From contig OZ257144.1 of NCBI GenBank assembly GCA_965279205.1, positions 558,001-622,000 on the forward strand: a stretch of 64,000 bases of DNA. The letters run 5' to 3'. Position numbers and translations under genes: made by a program. This document shows, one piece after another, positions 8,158 through 15,877 of this stretch (positions are counted from its first letter, which is position 1; the number at the start of each line of letters is the position of its first letter). The notes beneath the pieces are model-generated. The model was not told the DNA's origin and searched no databases. It saw only the letters and a program-made list of their open reading frames with translations. The DNA comes from UBA7672 sp965279205 (lineage in GTDB: Bacteria > Pseudomonadota > Alphaproteobacteria > Caulobacterales > Hyphomonadaceae).

Positions 8158-9657
8158 ATGATCAAGGCCAGGCTGATCCGGTTCGTGTTCGCGCTGCATC
8201 GCTGGATGGGCGTCACGCTCGGCCTGCTGATGCTGCTCTGGTGCCTCAGCGGCATCGTGATGATCTGGCAGCCCTATCCCTCGACCACGCTGGGAGACCG
8301 CGACTATCGCCTCGAAGGCCTCGCGCCGATCGTCGCGCCGGATCGCATCGCGCTGCCGGAAATCCCCGCCGACGCCACGCTCTCCAGCGCCCAGATCGAG
8401 ATGCTTGCCGGCCGGCCCGTGATCTCGCTGGCCTGGCAGGTGGGAGAGGAGGGTGCGCGGGGCCTCTATGACCTCGCCACCGCCGGGAAGATCGACGGGA
8501 TCACGGAAGCTGACGCGCTTGCCGTCGCCAGCACCTATCTCGCGCGCCATAGCCTCACTGGAAAGCCGGCGCTGACCAAGCTCATGGAACGCGACGAGTT
8601 CACCGTCGCCGGCTATTTCAACTCCGCCCGTCCGCTCTACGAGGTCGCGCTCAACGATCCCGAGGAGACGGTGCTCTACATCTCCTCGAAATCGGGACAG
8701 CTGATCCAGCGCACCACTGCATCCCTACGCTTCTGGAATTGGCTCGGCCCCATCCCGCACTGGCTCTACTTCACCGAGCTGCGCAAGGACGCCAAGCTGT
8801 GGGGCCAGATCATCATCTGGACGTCGCTTGCCGGATGTTTCCTGACGCTGCTCGGCCTCTTTGTCGGCATCCGCCAGTTCCGGCGGCGCCATTCCACCGG
8901 CAAGCTTGCCTCGCCCTATCACGGCGCAAAATTCTGGCACCACATGCTGGGACTCATCTTCGGCGTGCTGGTGCTGACCTTCACCTTCTCGGGCTTTGCC
9001 TCGATGCAGCCCTGGGGCTGGCTTGAGTCCGGCAAGGCGGCTAGCGACGCGGCAGACCGTCTCACCGGCAAGCCGGTTCCCTGGTCCGAGGCGCGTGCTG
9101 CGATCGAGGCGCAGGGTGTGGCGCTGCGGACGATCTCGCGCGAACGCAGCCTCGTCAGCTTCAGCACGCTCGAAGGTAAGCCCTGGTTCATCTGGCGCGC
9201 CGCCGATGGCTCGCGCCGCCGTTTCGACGCCGTGGGCCAGCCATCGCCCTTTGACGACGCCGCACGAGCCCGCGCCGCCGCGCTGCTGGCAGGCGACGCG
9301 GGCGCCACGAACATCTCGCTGATGACGTCGGGCGATGAATACTACTACCCCGGCGCCTCATCCTCGGACATGCCGGTGCTTCGCGTCGACGTGCCGGCGA
9401 TGGACAGTACGCGTTTCTATCTCGATCCCGACACGGGCGGCCTGCGCTTCATTGCCGATGACGGTGCGCGCGGCTTCCGGTTCTGGCACCTTGCCCTGCA
9501 CACATTCGACTTCATCCCCTCGCCATTCCAGGAGATCATCGTCGTGCTGCTGATGCTGGGCGTGACCGCCGTGTGCGGCCTCGGCGCGTGGATGGGCCTG
9601 AAGAAGCTCGCCCGCGGAGGCAAGCTCGACAACACGCCGAACGACGAACCTGTTTAG
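8158..9657 (+). CDS. PepSY-associated transmembrane protein
   Basis: A 499-residue inner-membrane protein of the PepSY_TM type. Four membrane segments are visible: residues about 7-35 (F-A-L-H-R-W-M-G-V-T-L-G-L-L-M-L-L-W-C-L-S-G), 215-235, 260-285 (F-W-H-H-M-L-G-L-I-F-G-V-L-V-L) and near the C-terminus. Large periplasmic loops in between contain PepSY-like segments. H-R-W-M-G and W-H-H conserved His are typical; relatives act in siderophore uptake, iron reduction or respiratory electron transfer, and may bind haem. No TonB receptor is nearby, so the role is open. ATG 8158 (M-I-K-A-R) is chosen over an upstream in-frame ATG that lacks a signal-like N-terminus. It converges on flgH with only 10 bases between stops. 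Confidence 0.85.
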   Translation: MIKARLIRFVFALHRWMGVTLGLLMLLWCLSGIVMIWQPYPSTTLGDRDYRLEGLAPIVAPDRIALPEIPADATLSSAQIEMLAGRPVISLAWQVGEEGARGLYDLATAGKIDGITEADALAVASTYLARHSLTGKPALTKLMERDEFTVAGYFNSARPLYEVALNDPEETVLYISSKSGQLIQRTTASLRFWNWLGPIPHWLYFTELRKDAKLWGQIIIWTSLAGCFLTLLGLFVGIRQFRRRHSTGKLASPYHGAKFWHHMLGLIFGVLVLTFTFSGFASMQPWGWLESGKAASDAADRLTGKPVPWSEARAAIEAQGVALRTISRERSLVSFSTLEGKPWFIWRAADGSRRRFDAVGQPSPFDDAARARAAALLAGDAGATNISLMTSGDEYYYPGASSSDMPVLRVDVPAMDSTRFYLDPDTGGLRFIADDGARGFRFWHLALHTFDFIPSPFQEIIVVLLMLGVTAVCGLGAWMGLKKLARGGKLDNTPNDEPV

Positions 9658-9667
9658 ACGAGACCGC

Positions 9668-10420
9668 CTAGAAAGGCGTGATCTGGTCGTAGATCAGCTT
9701 GCCGTACTTGTCGCGCTGCACCGCGCTGATGTCGCCGCGCCCGCCATAGGAGATGCGCGCCTCGGCGATCTTGGTGTGCTCGATCGTGTTGTCGGAGGCG
9801 ATGTCCTCGGGCCGGATCACGCCGGAGACCAGCAATTCGCGCAGCTCGTTGTTGATGCGCACTTCCTGGCTGCCGCCGATCACGAGATTGCCGTTGGCCA
9901 GGCGGTCGGTGATCACCGCCGCAACCGTCAGGCTCACCGTCTCCTGCCGGTTCACGGAGCCTGTGCCGTTGGACGTCGAGTTCGAATTGAAGCCCACGCC
10001 AGGATCAAGCGATGGCGTGCCGGGCAGGGCGTTCTGGATCACGGTGTCGAGGCCCAGCAGGGCCTGCACGCCGGTCTCGGTCGAGCCTGTGCGGCTCCGC
10101 GCCGTCGTGTTCTGCACCTGCGCCGAGTCCGCGATCTCGATGTTCACGGTGAGAATGTCGCCGATCTTGCTGGCGCGCTGGTCGTTGAAGAAGGAGCGCG
10201 CGCCTGTGCGCCACAGCGAGTTCGGCGCGGATATTTCGGCGACCGGCGCCGGCAGCGGCATGGAAATGCGGCTCGACCCCGCGATCGTCGCGGGATTGGA
10301 GATCGGCGACATCTGCGGCGGCGCGATCGCATCCGACAGGCCTGCACAGCCGCTCAGCGCGAAGGCAAGGCCTGCGCCGCCAAGGATGCCCGGAGTCCTG
10401 ATGCCGTTCTTCATGGACAT
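9668..10420 (-). CDS. flgH: Flagellar L-ring protein FlgH
   Basis: FlgH forms the outer-membrane L ring around the flagellar rod. The 250-residue precursor has a lipoprotein signal (G-L-A-F-A-L-S-G-C), then the conserved N-S-L-W-R-T-G-A-R-S-F-F-N-D-Q-R-A and G-D-I-L-T-V-N-I segments, and ends K-Y-G-K-L-I-Y-D-Q-I-T-P-F. The last gene of flgF-flgG-flgA-flgH. The start chosen is the ATG one base after the flgA stop, with AGG four bases before it; an ATG two codons later is equally possible. There is no visible terminator before the convergent PepSY gene. Confidence 0.95.
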   Translation of the reverse strand: MSMKNGIRTPGILGGAGLAFALSGCAGLSDAIAPPQMSPISNPATIAGSSRISMPLPAPVAEISAPNSLWRTGARSFFNDQRASKIGDILTVNIEIADSAQVQNTTARSRTGSTETGVQALLGLDTVIQNALPGTPSLDPGVGFNSNSTSNGTGSVNRQETVSLTVAAVITDRLANGNLVIGGSQEVRINNELRELLVSGVIRPEDIASDNTIEHTKIAEARISYGGRGDISAVQRDKYGKLIYDQITPF

Positions 10421-10421
10421 G

Positions 10422-11165
10422 CTACCTGCTGCTAATGCGCGCTTCGCCTTCGCTCGTCGCGACGGCTTCGATGGTGCGCTTGGTGTAGTTGTTGAGAATG
10501 CGGACACTCTCGCCCCTGGCGGCTTCGTTCTGGGCGACGCCATCGACGCTGAGGTGGAGGCCCGGCGCGGTGTAGACGATTTTCACCGCGTCTCCCTTGT
10601 GGATCACCGAAGGCGTCTTGAGATCGATCAGGAGAATGGGCTGGCCTGTCTTCAGGACGCGCTTGGATTCCATGCCGATCACGGCAGCCATGTCGGTTGC
10701 GCTGTTGCGGATCGGGCGCGAGGGCGAAGCGTCTTCCCAGCCGAGATCGGCTGCGACGATGCGTTGGCCGCGGGCGATGTCTCGCACCACCACCAGAATC
10801 TGCGAGTGCGCAGAGACCTCGCTTGCGATCTGCGGCGCAGCGTTCGCGGGTTTCGCGACATTGGCCTTCGGCGCCGGCGTCGCCGTGCCTCCAGCGCGCG
10901 TCACCAGTATCGGCTTGTCGAGCGGAATGGCGAGGATGACGCCTGCGCCCTTGGCGGTGGTGATCAGGAAGGCAGGATCGAGCGACAGCGTCTGTCCCGG
11001 CGGCGGGGCAGGGCCGATCAGGATGCCGGCGACATCGCCCGTCACCGGCGTCACGTCGCCCAGCGTGATCCAGTCGCCCTTGATCGCCTTGGGAGTCGCC
11101 GTCTGCGCGGACGCAAACGGGGCAAGGGCAAGGACTGCGAACGCGAGGGCGGCGGCGCGGATCAT
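10422..11165 (-). CDS. flgA: Flagellar P-ring assembly chaperone FlgA
   Basis: A periplasmic chaperone for P-ring (FlgI) assembly, 247 residues. The Sec signal peptide (M-I-R-A-A-A-L-A-F-A-V-L-A-L-A-P-F-A-S-A) is followed by an N-terminal domain with G-D-W-I-T-L-G-D-V, and a C-terminal SAF domain with V-V-R-D-I-A-R-G-Q-R-I-V-A-A-D-L and G-E-S-V-R-I-L-N-N-Y-T-K-R-T-I-E-A. In Caulobacter the gene in this position has been called flaD. It starts 5 bases after flgG and nearly touches flgH, so the four genes form one transcript. Confidence 0.93.
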   Translation of the reverse strand: MIRAAALAFAVLALAPFASAQTATPKAIKGDWITLGDVTPVTGDVAGILIGPAPPPGQTLSLDPAFLITTAKGAGVILAIPLDKPILVTRAGGTATPAPKANVAKPANAAPQIASEVSAHSQILVVVRDIARGQRIVAADLGWEDASPSRPIRNSATDMAAVIGMESKRVLKTGQPILLIDLKTPSVIHKGDAVKIVYTAPGLHLSVDGVAQNEAARGESVRILNNYTKRTIEAVATSEGEARISSR

Positions 11166-11170
11166 CAGAC

Positions 11171-11956
11171 CTACCGCAGATTGGTGGTGGAGCGCAGCAT
11201 CTCGTCGGTCGTGGTGATAACCTTCGAGTTCATCTCATAGGCGCGCTGCGCGGTGATCAGCGAGGAGATCTCCGTCACCGCGTTGACGTTCGAGGTCTCG
11301 AGGAAGCCCTGCTGCAGATAGCCGAAGCCGACCGAGGCCGGCTGGCCGCGATTCGCGGCGCCCGATGCGGGCGTCTCGAGGAAGGAGTTGCCGCCGATGG
11401 CTTCGAGGCCCGCCGGGTTGACGAAGCGCGCCAGTTCCAGCGCTCCGACATCCTGCGGATCACTGCCGTCAGCCATGATGGCCTGCACGACACCCTGGCG
11501 GTTGATCGAGACGCCGACCGCGTCCTGCGGCACGCTGATGCCGGGGGCGACGACAAATCCGTCTTCCGTCACGAGCTGCCCATCCGGAGACAGCGAGAAG
11601 TTGCCAGCGCGCGTGTAAGCGTCGCGGCCATCTGGAAGCTGGATGATGAAGTAGCCGTCGCCGGAAATGCCGAGGTCGTAGGGGTTGGTCGTCTGGGTCA
11701 TGCCGCCCTGTTCGGTGATGCGATAGACCGATCCGGCCTTCACGCCGACGCCGACCTGCACGCCTGTCGGAACGATGGTGCCCGCGTCGGAGGACGTGAC
11801 GCCCATGCGCTCGACGTTCTGGTAGAGCAGATCCTGGAACTCGGCCCGCTGGCGCTTGAAGCCGGTCGTGTTCATGTTCGCGATGTTGTTCGCGATCACC
11901 TCGACGTTGAGCTGCTGGGCCTGCATGCCCGTGGCGGCGGTATTGAGAGCGCGCAT
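11171..11956 (-). CDS. flgG: Flagellar distal rod protein FlgG
   Basis: Distal rod subunit, 261 residues, the usual FlgG length. N-terminal rod signature M-R-A-L-N-T-A-A-T-G-M-Q-A-Q-Q and N-N-I-A-N-M-N-T-T-G-F-K-R-Q-R-A-E-F; C-terminal Q-G-F-L-E-T-S-N-V-N-A-V-T-E-I-S-S-L-I-T-A-Q-R-A-Y-E, both characteristic of axial proteins that form the coiled-coil core of the rod. It lies 19 bases after flgF, the proximal rod paralogue. A GGAGG-like site precedes the ATG (reverse complement of 11960-11971). Confidence 0.97.
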   Translation of the reverse strand: MRALNTAATGMQAQQLNVEVIANNIANMNTTGFKRQRAEFQDLLYQNVERMGVTSSDAGTIVPTGVQVGVGVKAGSVYRITEQGGMTQTTNPYDLGISGDGYFIIQLPDGRDAYTRAGNFSLSPDGQLVTEDGFVVAPGISVPQDAVGVSINRQGVVQAIMADGSDPQDVGALELARFVNPAGLEAIGGNSFLETPASGAANRGQPASVGFGYLQQGFLETSNVNAVTEISSLITAQRAYEMNSKVITTTDEMLRSTTNLR

Positions 11957-11975
11957 TGACTATGCCTCCTGGGCG

Positions 11976-12707
11976 TTATCCGACGCGGGACAGCTTCTCG
12001 ATGGAAGCGCCGCGAAGTTCGTCTGATTGCGAGATCATCTTGGCGACCGCCGCGTAGGAGCGGCTGATCTCGATCATGTCGGTAAGTTCGGAAACCGCGT
12101 TGACGTTCGAGCCTTCGACGAAGCCTGAAGCGATACGTGTTCTCTCGGCAGGGCCGGGCTGTTCGTCAGTGGCGCGCCACAGATTATTGCCAACCTTCTC
12201 CAGGGCGGCGGGCGTCTGGAAGTCGACGACGCGAAGCGCGCCAACGGGCGTTCCGTCCTGGCTGATCGTGCCTTCGCGTGAAACGGAGATGGGACCGCCC
12301 GTGGGGTTCAGCGTGATCGGTCCGCTTTCGCCCATCACCGGGTCGCCATTGCGTGTGACGATGCGGCCCTGGTCGTCGAGATTGAAGCGGCCATCGCGCG
12401 TGTAGGCCTCGCCAGCGGCGGTCTGCACGACGAAGAAGCCTTCGCCATCCAGTGCGAAGTCGAGCGCGTTTCCGGTCTGCTCCATCGAGCCGGGCGAAAA
12501 GTCGCGCTGCAGCATCCAGGCGTCGGTGAAGGCGATCTCGGTCGGGTTGTCGGACGCGGTTGCGGGTTTCTCCGACAGCTCGCGAGTTACCAGATGCTCG
12601 ACCTTGAAGCCGGCAGTCGTCAGGTTCGCGAGGTTGTTCGCGGTCGTGTCCATCCGCTTCTGCAGCACTTGCTGCGCGGACAGGCCGACCATGAATGAAT
12701 TGTCCAT
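11976..12707 (-). CDS. flgF: Flagellar proximal rod protein FlgF
   Basis: Proximal rod protein, 243 residues. The N-terminus M-D-N-S-F-M-V-G-L-S-A-Q-Q-V-L-Q-K-R-M-D and N-N-L-A-N-L-T-T-A-G-F-K match FlgF, and the C-terminus has E-G-S-N-V-N-A-V-S-E-L-T-D-M-I-E-I-S-R-S-Y. The start was set at this methionine because the frame continues upstream without any rod-like sequence. First gene of the minus-strand rod/ring operon, divergent from fliL across a 261-base intergenic region that must hold both promoters. Confidence 0.95.
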   Translation of the reverse strand: MDNSFMVGLSAQQVLQKRMDTTANNLANLTTAGFKVEHLVTRELSEKPATASDNPTEIAFTDAWMLQRDFSPGSMEQTGNALDFALDGEGFFVVQTAAGEAYTRDGRFNLDDQGRIVTRNGDPVMGESGPITLNPTGGPISVSREGTISQDGTPVGALRVVDFQTPAALEKVGNNLWRATDEQPGPAERTRIASGFVEGSNVNAVSELTDMIEISRSYAAVAKMISQSDELRGASIEKLSRVG

Positions 12708-12862
12708 GGGCCGCCATTTGTCCCGGACCGCGCTTCGGCGATGTCTGGGCCAGGCTGGGCTTGGTCCGCGTCTTCTGCGGCGGACACGTGAATTTACCGG
12801 TCCATCATGGTCAGACGCGGTTAACGGGGTGTTGCATTCTGGAGCCGCCCTGCAGGTCTTCA

Positions 12863-12880
12863 CCCGGCAGGTTTTGCCCA
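12863..12880. promoter_or_regulatory. Possible regulator site between flgF and fliL
   Basis: A short inverted repeat, GGCA-ggttt-TGCC, within CCCGGCAGGTTTTGCCC, lies between the divergent flagellar operons, 89 bases before fliL and 156 before flgF. In Caulobacter this kind of intergenic region carries FlbD-bound ftr elements with a similar GGCA core, so it is a candidate. No clean sigma-54 promoter (GG-N10-GC spacing) could be placed on either strand, so the assignment is weak. Confidence 0.25.
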
Positions 12881-12968
12881 TCTCCACCAATCCTTAACCA
12901 TCGGAGGACGAATTTGCCGGGCGCCCCGGATTGTCGGGGCCCAGCTGATTCCAGGGGCTACGCCGGTC

Positions 12969-13661
12969 ATGGCCAAGAAGGAAAAGGCTAAGAAGCCTGA
13001 CGAGCCGGAGGCCGAGAAGCCTGCGGCGGAAGGCGAGGAGGGCGCTCCAGTCAAGAAGAAGATGGCCGGCAAGACGCTGGTCCTCTTCATCGTTCTCCCG
13101 GCTGTTCTCGTTCTCGGCGGCGGCGGCGCAGCGGCGATGATGCTGCTGGGCGGCGGTGGCGCGGCGGCGGCCCCAGCTGAAGCCGCCGGCGAACACGGCG
13201 AAAAGACAGACACACACGAGCCCGAGAAGAAGGACGAACACGGCGCTCCTGCCGCTGGCGAACACGGTGAAGCTGGCGCCACGGGCGCTGCTGCCGAAGG
13301 CGCCTCCGGAGCGGATGCCGATGTCGGTCACCTTCTCGAATGCGCAGACGACAATCCCTGCTACTACGCCATGCCGAAGATCGTCGTGAACCTCGCAGGC
13401 ACAGAAGGTCAGCGCTCGCCCTATATGGAACTTGAGCTGGTCCTGGAGTCGGGCGAGTCCGTGACATTCGATGACGTTCCGGATCTGATGCCGCGCCTCA
13501 AGGATCAGCTGAACTCCTTCCTGCGCGAGCTGCGCGTGGAAGACCTCAACGGCTCGGCTGGCAATCACATTCTGCGCCGCGAACTGCTCAAGCGGTTCAA
13601 TACCGTAATGGACCCCCACAAGATCGACGCCGTGCTCATCGAAGGCATGTTGATCCAGTAA
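12969..13661 (+). CDS. fliL: Flagellar basal-body protein FliL
   Basis: FliL is a single-pass inner-membrane protein that sits around the stator and supports torque. The 230-residue protein has a charged cytosolic N-terminus (A-K-K-E-K-A-K-K-P-D-E-P-E), one membrane helix (residues about 37-60), a long Gly/Ala/His/Glu-rich periplasmic linker with G-E-H-G repeats, and the stomatin-like C-terminal domain (Y-Y-A-M-P-K-I-V-V-N-L-A ... Y-M-E-L-E-L-V-L-E). The linker of about 65 residues is longer than in enteric FliL. It is the first gene of a plus-strand operon that continues with fliM. Confidence 0.95.
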   Translation: MAKKEKAKKPDEPEAEKPAAEGEEGAPVKKKMAGKTLVLFIVLPAVLVLGGGGAAAMMLLGGGGAAAAPAEAAGEHGEKTDTHEPEKKDEHGAPAAGEHGEAGATGAAAEGASGADADVGHLLECADDNPCYYAMPKIVVNLAGTEGQRSPYMELELVLESGESVTFDDVPDLMPRLKDQLNSFLRELRVEDLNGSAGNHILRRELLKRFNTVMDPHKIDAVLIEGMLIQ

Positions 13662-13672
13662 GGACGCAATAG

Positions 13673-14806
13673 TTGGCTCAGGACACCACCGACGAGGAGT
13701 TGGCCGCAGGCTGGGAAGCCAGCGTCGCTTCGGGCAAACCCGCAGGCGCCGAAGGCGCGTGGGAAGCCGAAACGGCGGGCGCGCCCGACGCCGCCCAGTC
13801 GCTGGCGCAGGCGGCTGTCGGCTCCGAACGCATCCTCAACCAGGACGAGATTGACAGTCTTCTCGGCTTCTCGCTGGAAGAAGAAAACGGCGCCAAGCGC
13901 AATGGAATCCGCGCGCTGATCAATTCGGCGCTCGTCTCCTACGAACGCCTGCCGATGCTCGAGGTCGTGTTCGACCGCCTCGTGCGTTTGATGACGACCA
14001 GCCTCCGCAATTTCACGTCCGACAACGTCGAAGTGTCGCTGGATGCGATCCAGTCGATGCGGTTCGGCGACTATCTCAATTCGATCCCGTTGCCGGCCAT
14101 CCTCGCCGTGTTCAAGGCCAAGCAGCTCGACAATTACGGCCTCCTCACGGTTGATTCGAATCTCATCTACTCGATCGTCGACGTGCTGCTCGGCGGCCGC
14201 CGTGGCACGGTGGCGATGCGCGTCGAAGGCCGTCCTTACACCACGATCGAACGCGTCCTTGTGACGCGCCTCGTCGAAGTCATCCTCCAGGATGCGCGCA
14301 AGGCCTTCGATCCGCTGACGTCGGTCGAGTTCGAACTCGACCGTATCGAAACGAACCCGCGCTTCGCCGCCATCGCCCAGCCGGCCAACGCCGCCATCCT
14401 GGTGAAGCTGCGCATCGACATGGAAGACCGTGGCGGCCGCTGTGAGCTTCTGTTGCCCTACGCCACGCTGGAGCCGATCCGGAAGATGCTGCTGCAGAAC
14501 TTCATGGGTGAGAAGTTCGGCCGCGACAACATCTGGGAGGGTCACCTTGCGACCGAGCTGTGGTCAGCGCCGACAACGCTTCGCGTGGTGCTCGACGAAT
14601 TCAAGGCGCCGCTCGGCAAGATGATGAACCTGCAGATCGGCGACACGCTGATCATGAACGCGACGCCTGATTCGAAAGCACACCTGATGTGCGGCGATAT
14701 CCACCTTACCCACGGCCAGGTCGGCCGCATCGGTCAGAAAGTGGCCATGCGTGTTGAAGCGCCGATTACCCACGCGGCCAAGAAACGCGTTCTGGAGGCA
14801 AGATGA
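13673..14806 (+). CDS. fliM: Flagellar motor switch protein FliM
   Basis: FliM links the C ring to phospho-CheY. The 377-residue protein has a 50-residue Ala/Glu-rich extension, then the CheY-binding box L-N-Q-D-E-I-D-S-L-L-G-F (about residues 58-69), the middle CheC-like domain (F-D-R-L-V-R-L-M-T-T-S-L-R-N, later L-L-G-G-R-R-G) and the C-terminal SpoA domain. The start is TTG at 13673: AAGGA (13660-13664) is 8 bases upstream and there is no nearer ATG that keeps the N-terminus. The stop overlaps the next gene (ATGA). Confidence 0.96.
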   Translation: MAQDTTDEELAAGWEASVASGKPAGAEGAWEAETAGAPDAAQSLAQAAVGSERILNQDEIDSLLGFSLEEENGAKRNGIRALINSALVSYERLPMLEVVFDRLVRLMTTSLRNFTSDNVEVSLDAIQSMRFGDYLNSIPLPAILAVFKAKQLDNYGLLTVDSNLIYSIVDVLLGGRRGTVAMRVEGRPYTTIERVLVTRLVEVILQDARKAFDPLTSVEFELDRIETNPRFAAIAQPANAAILVKLRIDMEDRGGRCELLLPYATLEPIRKMLLQNFMGEKFGRDNIWEGHLATELWSAPTTLRVVLDEFKAPLGKMMNLQIGDTLIMNATPDSKAHLMCGDIHLTHGQVGRIGQKVAMRVEAPITHAAKKRVLEAR

Positions 14807-15147
14807 TCATCAACAGCAGCATCTATTCGCTTGGCCTAGAAGTCTTTCTCGTGGTCCTGCTCCTGATCGCGATCGCCTATTGCATGCGTCTCGATGGCAA
14901 GCTGAAGGCGCTGCGCACGGGCAACAGCCGCATGCTGGAAGCCGCCCGCGAACTGCAGTCTTCCGCGCTGCATGCCGAGAACGCCGTCGCGGCTCTGCGC
15001 CGCTCGGCCGACGCCGCCGGCCGCGAACTCCAGCTCAAGATCGATGAAGCCAAGGCGGTTGCCGCTGTTCCGATGGTTCGCGACACGCCGCGCGACAACG
15101 GACGCGACAATGTGGACTTCACCCTGCGCCGCCGAAGCGTTCTCTAG
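14803..15147 (+). CDS. Flagellar-operon membrane/coiled-coil protein (DUF6468-like)
   Basis: A 114-residue protein with one N-terminal membrane helix (L-E-V-F-L-V-V-L-L-L-I-A-I-A-Y-C-M) and a cytoplasmic coiled coil (L-E-A-A-R-E-L-Q-S-S-A-L-H-A-E-N-A-V-A-A). Its shape and position after fliM fit the DUF6468 family; I believe the Caulobacter flagellar positioning protein PflI belongs here, but this rests on position and architecture only. It overlaps fliM by 4 bases and precedes motE by 13 bases, so its expression is tied to the motor genes. Confidence 0.8.
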   Translation: MIINSSIYSLGLEVFLVVLLLIAIAYCMRLDGKLKALRTGNSRMLEAARELQSSALHAENAVAALRRSADAAGRELQLKIDEAKAVAAVPMVRDTPRDNGRDNVDFTLRRRSVL

Positions 15148-15160
15148 AAGGACCTGATCC

Positions 15161-15877
15161 ATGTCGCCCAAGGTTGGCGTGCTCTCTGCTGTGATCGCAG
15201 TTTCGATCGGCGCTCTTGCTTTCAAGGGCGTCGATATCGCGCAGGCCTTTGCCGAGGCCGGCAATGCCGAAGAAGCGACCGCGCCAGCAGAAACCGCGCT
15301 GACCGCAGGGATCAGCGATCCAGCGCCGGCTGCCGAGGCGTCGGCTTCCGGCGAAGAAGGCGCTCCGCCAGCCGCCGATGCCGCCGCGACCGCCGAAGCA
15401 TGCCTCCCGAGCATCACCGCCGCCGCCGAGGAGATGGGCCTCTCCGCTACCGAGATTTCCGTCCTGCGCAGCTTGCAGGCTCGCCGCGAAGCGCTGGACG
15501 GCCGCGAAACCGGTGTCGAAACGCGCGAACAGGCGGCCGCAGCCGCAGAACAACGCCTCCAGGAACAGATCGCCCAGCTCAAGGCCGTCGAAAAGGAAGT
15601 GCAGGGCCTGCTCGCCTCGATGGACACCAAGCGCGACGAGCGCATGACCAACCTGGTCAAGTCCTATGAGGCGATGAAGCCCAAGGACGCCGCCAAGATC
15701 TTCGACGGCATGAACGACAAGCTGCTGATCGACATCGCCAAGACGATGAAGCCGGCGACGCTCGCCGCTGTCATGTCCGTGATGCAGCCCAAGCGCGCCG
15801 AAGCCGTCACGCAGATGCTGGCCGACCTCGCCAAGCCGCCTGAGAATCTTGACCAGCTCACGAAGACGCCGACGTGA
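15161..15877 (+). CDS. motE: MotE-family flagellar motor protein
   Basis: MotE is a periplasmic chaperone for MotC in alphaproteobacteria. The 238-residue protein begins with a signal/anchor (V-G-V-L-S-A-V-I-A-V-S-I-G-A-L-A-F-K-G), an Ala/Glu/Pro-rich stretch, a coiled coil (R-E-A-L-D-G-R-E-T-G-V-E-T-R-E-Q) and a C-terminal MgtE-N-like domain (Y-E-A-M-K-P-K-D-A-A-K-I-F-D-G-M ... M-Q-P-K-R-A-E-A). This last domain is diagnostic for MotE/FliG-related proteins. The stop overlaps the GTG start of the large TPR gene, so the two proteins are translationally coupled. Confidence 0.85.
   Translation: MSPKVGVLSAVIAVSIGALAFKGVDIAQAFAEAGNAEEATAPAETALTAGISDPAPAAEASASGEEGAPPAADAAATAEACLPSITAAAEEMGLSATEISVLRSLQARREALDGRETGVETREQAAAAAEQRLQEQIAQLKAVEKEVQGLLASMDTKRDERMTNLVKSYEAMKPKDAAKIFDGMNDKLLIDIAKTMKPATLAAVMSVMQPKRAEAVTQMLADLAKPPENLDQLTKTPT

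Noticed and set aside
9753..11240. A 495-residue plus-strand frame across flgH and flgA
   Set aside because: Antisense shadow of two clear flagellar genes.
12708..12968. Sigma-54 promoter between flgF and fliL
   Set aside because: GG and GC dinucleotides could not be placed at the required spacing on either strand.
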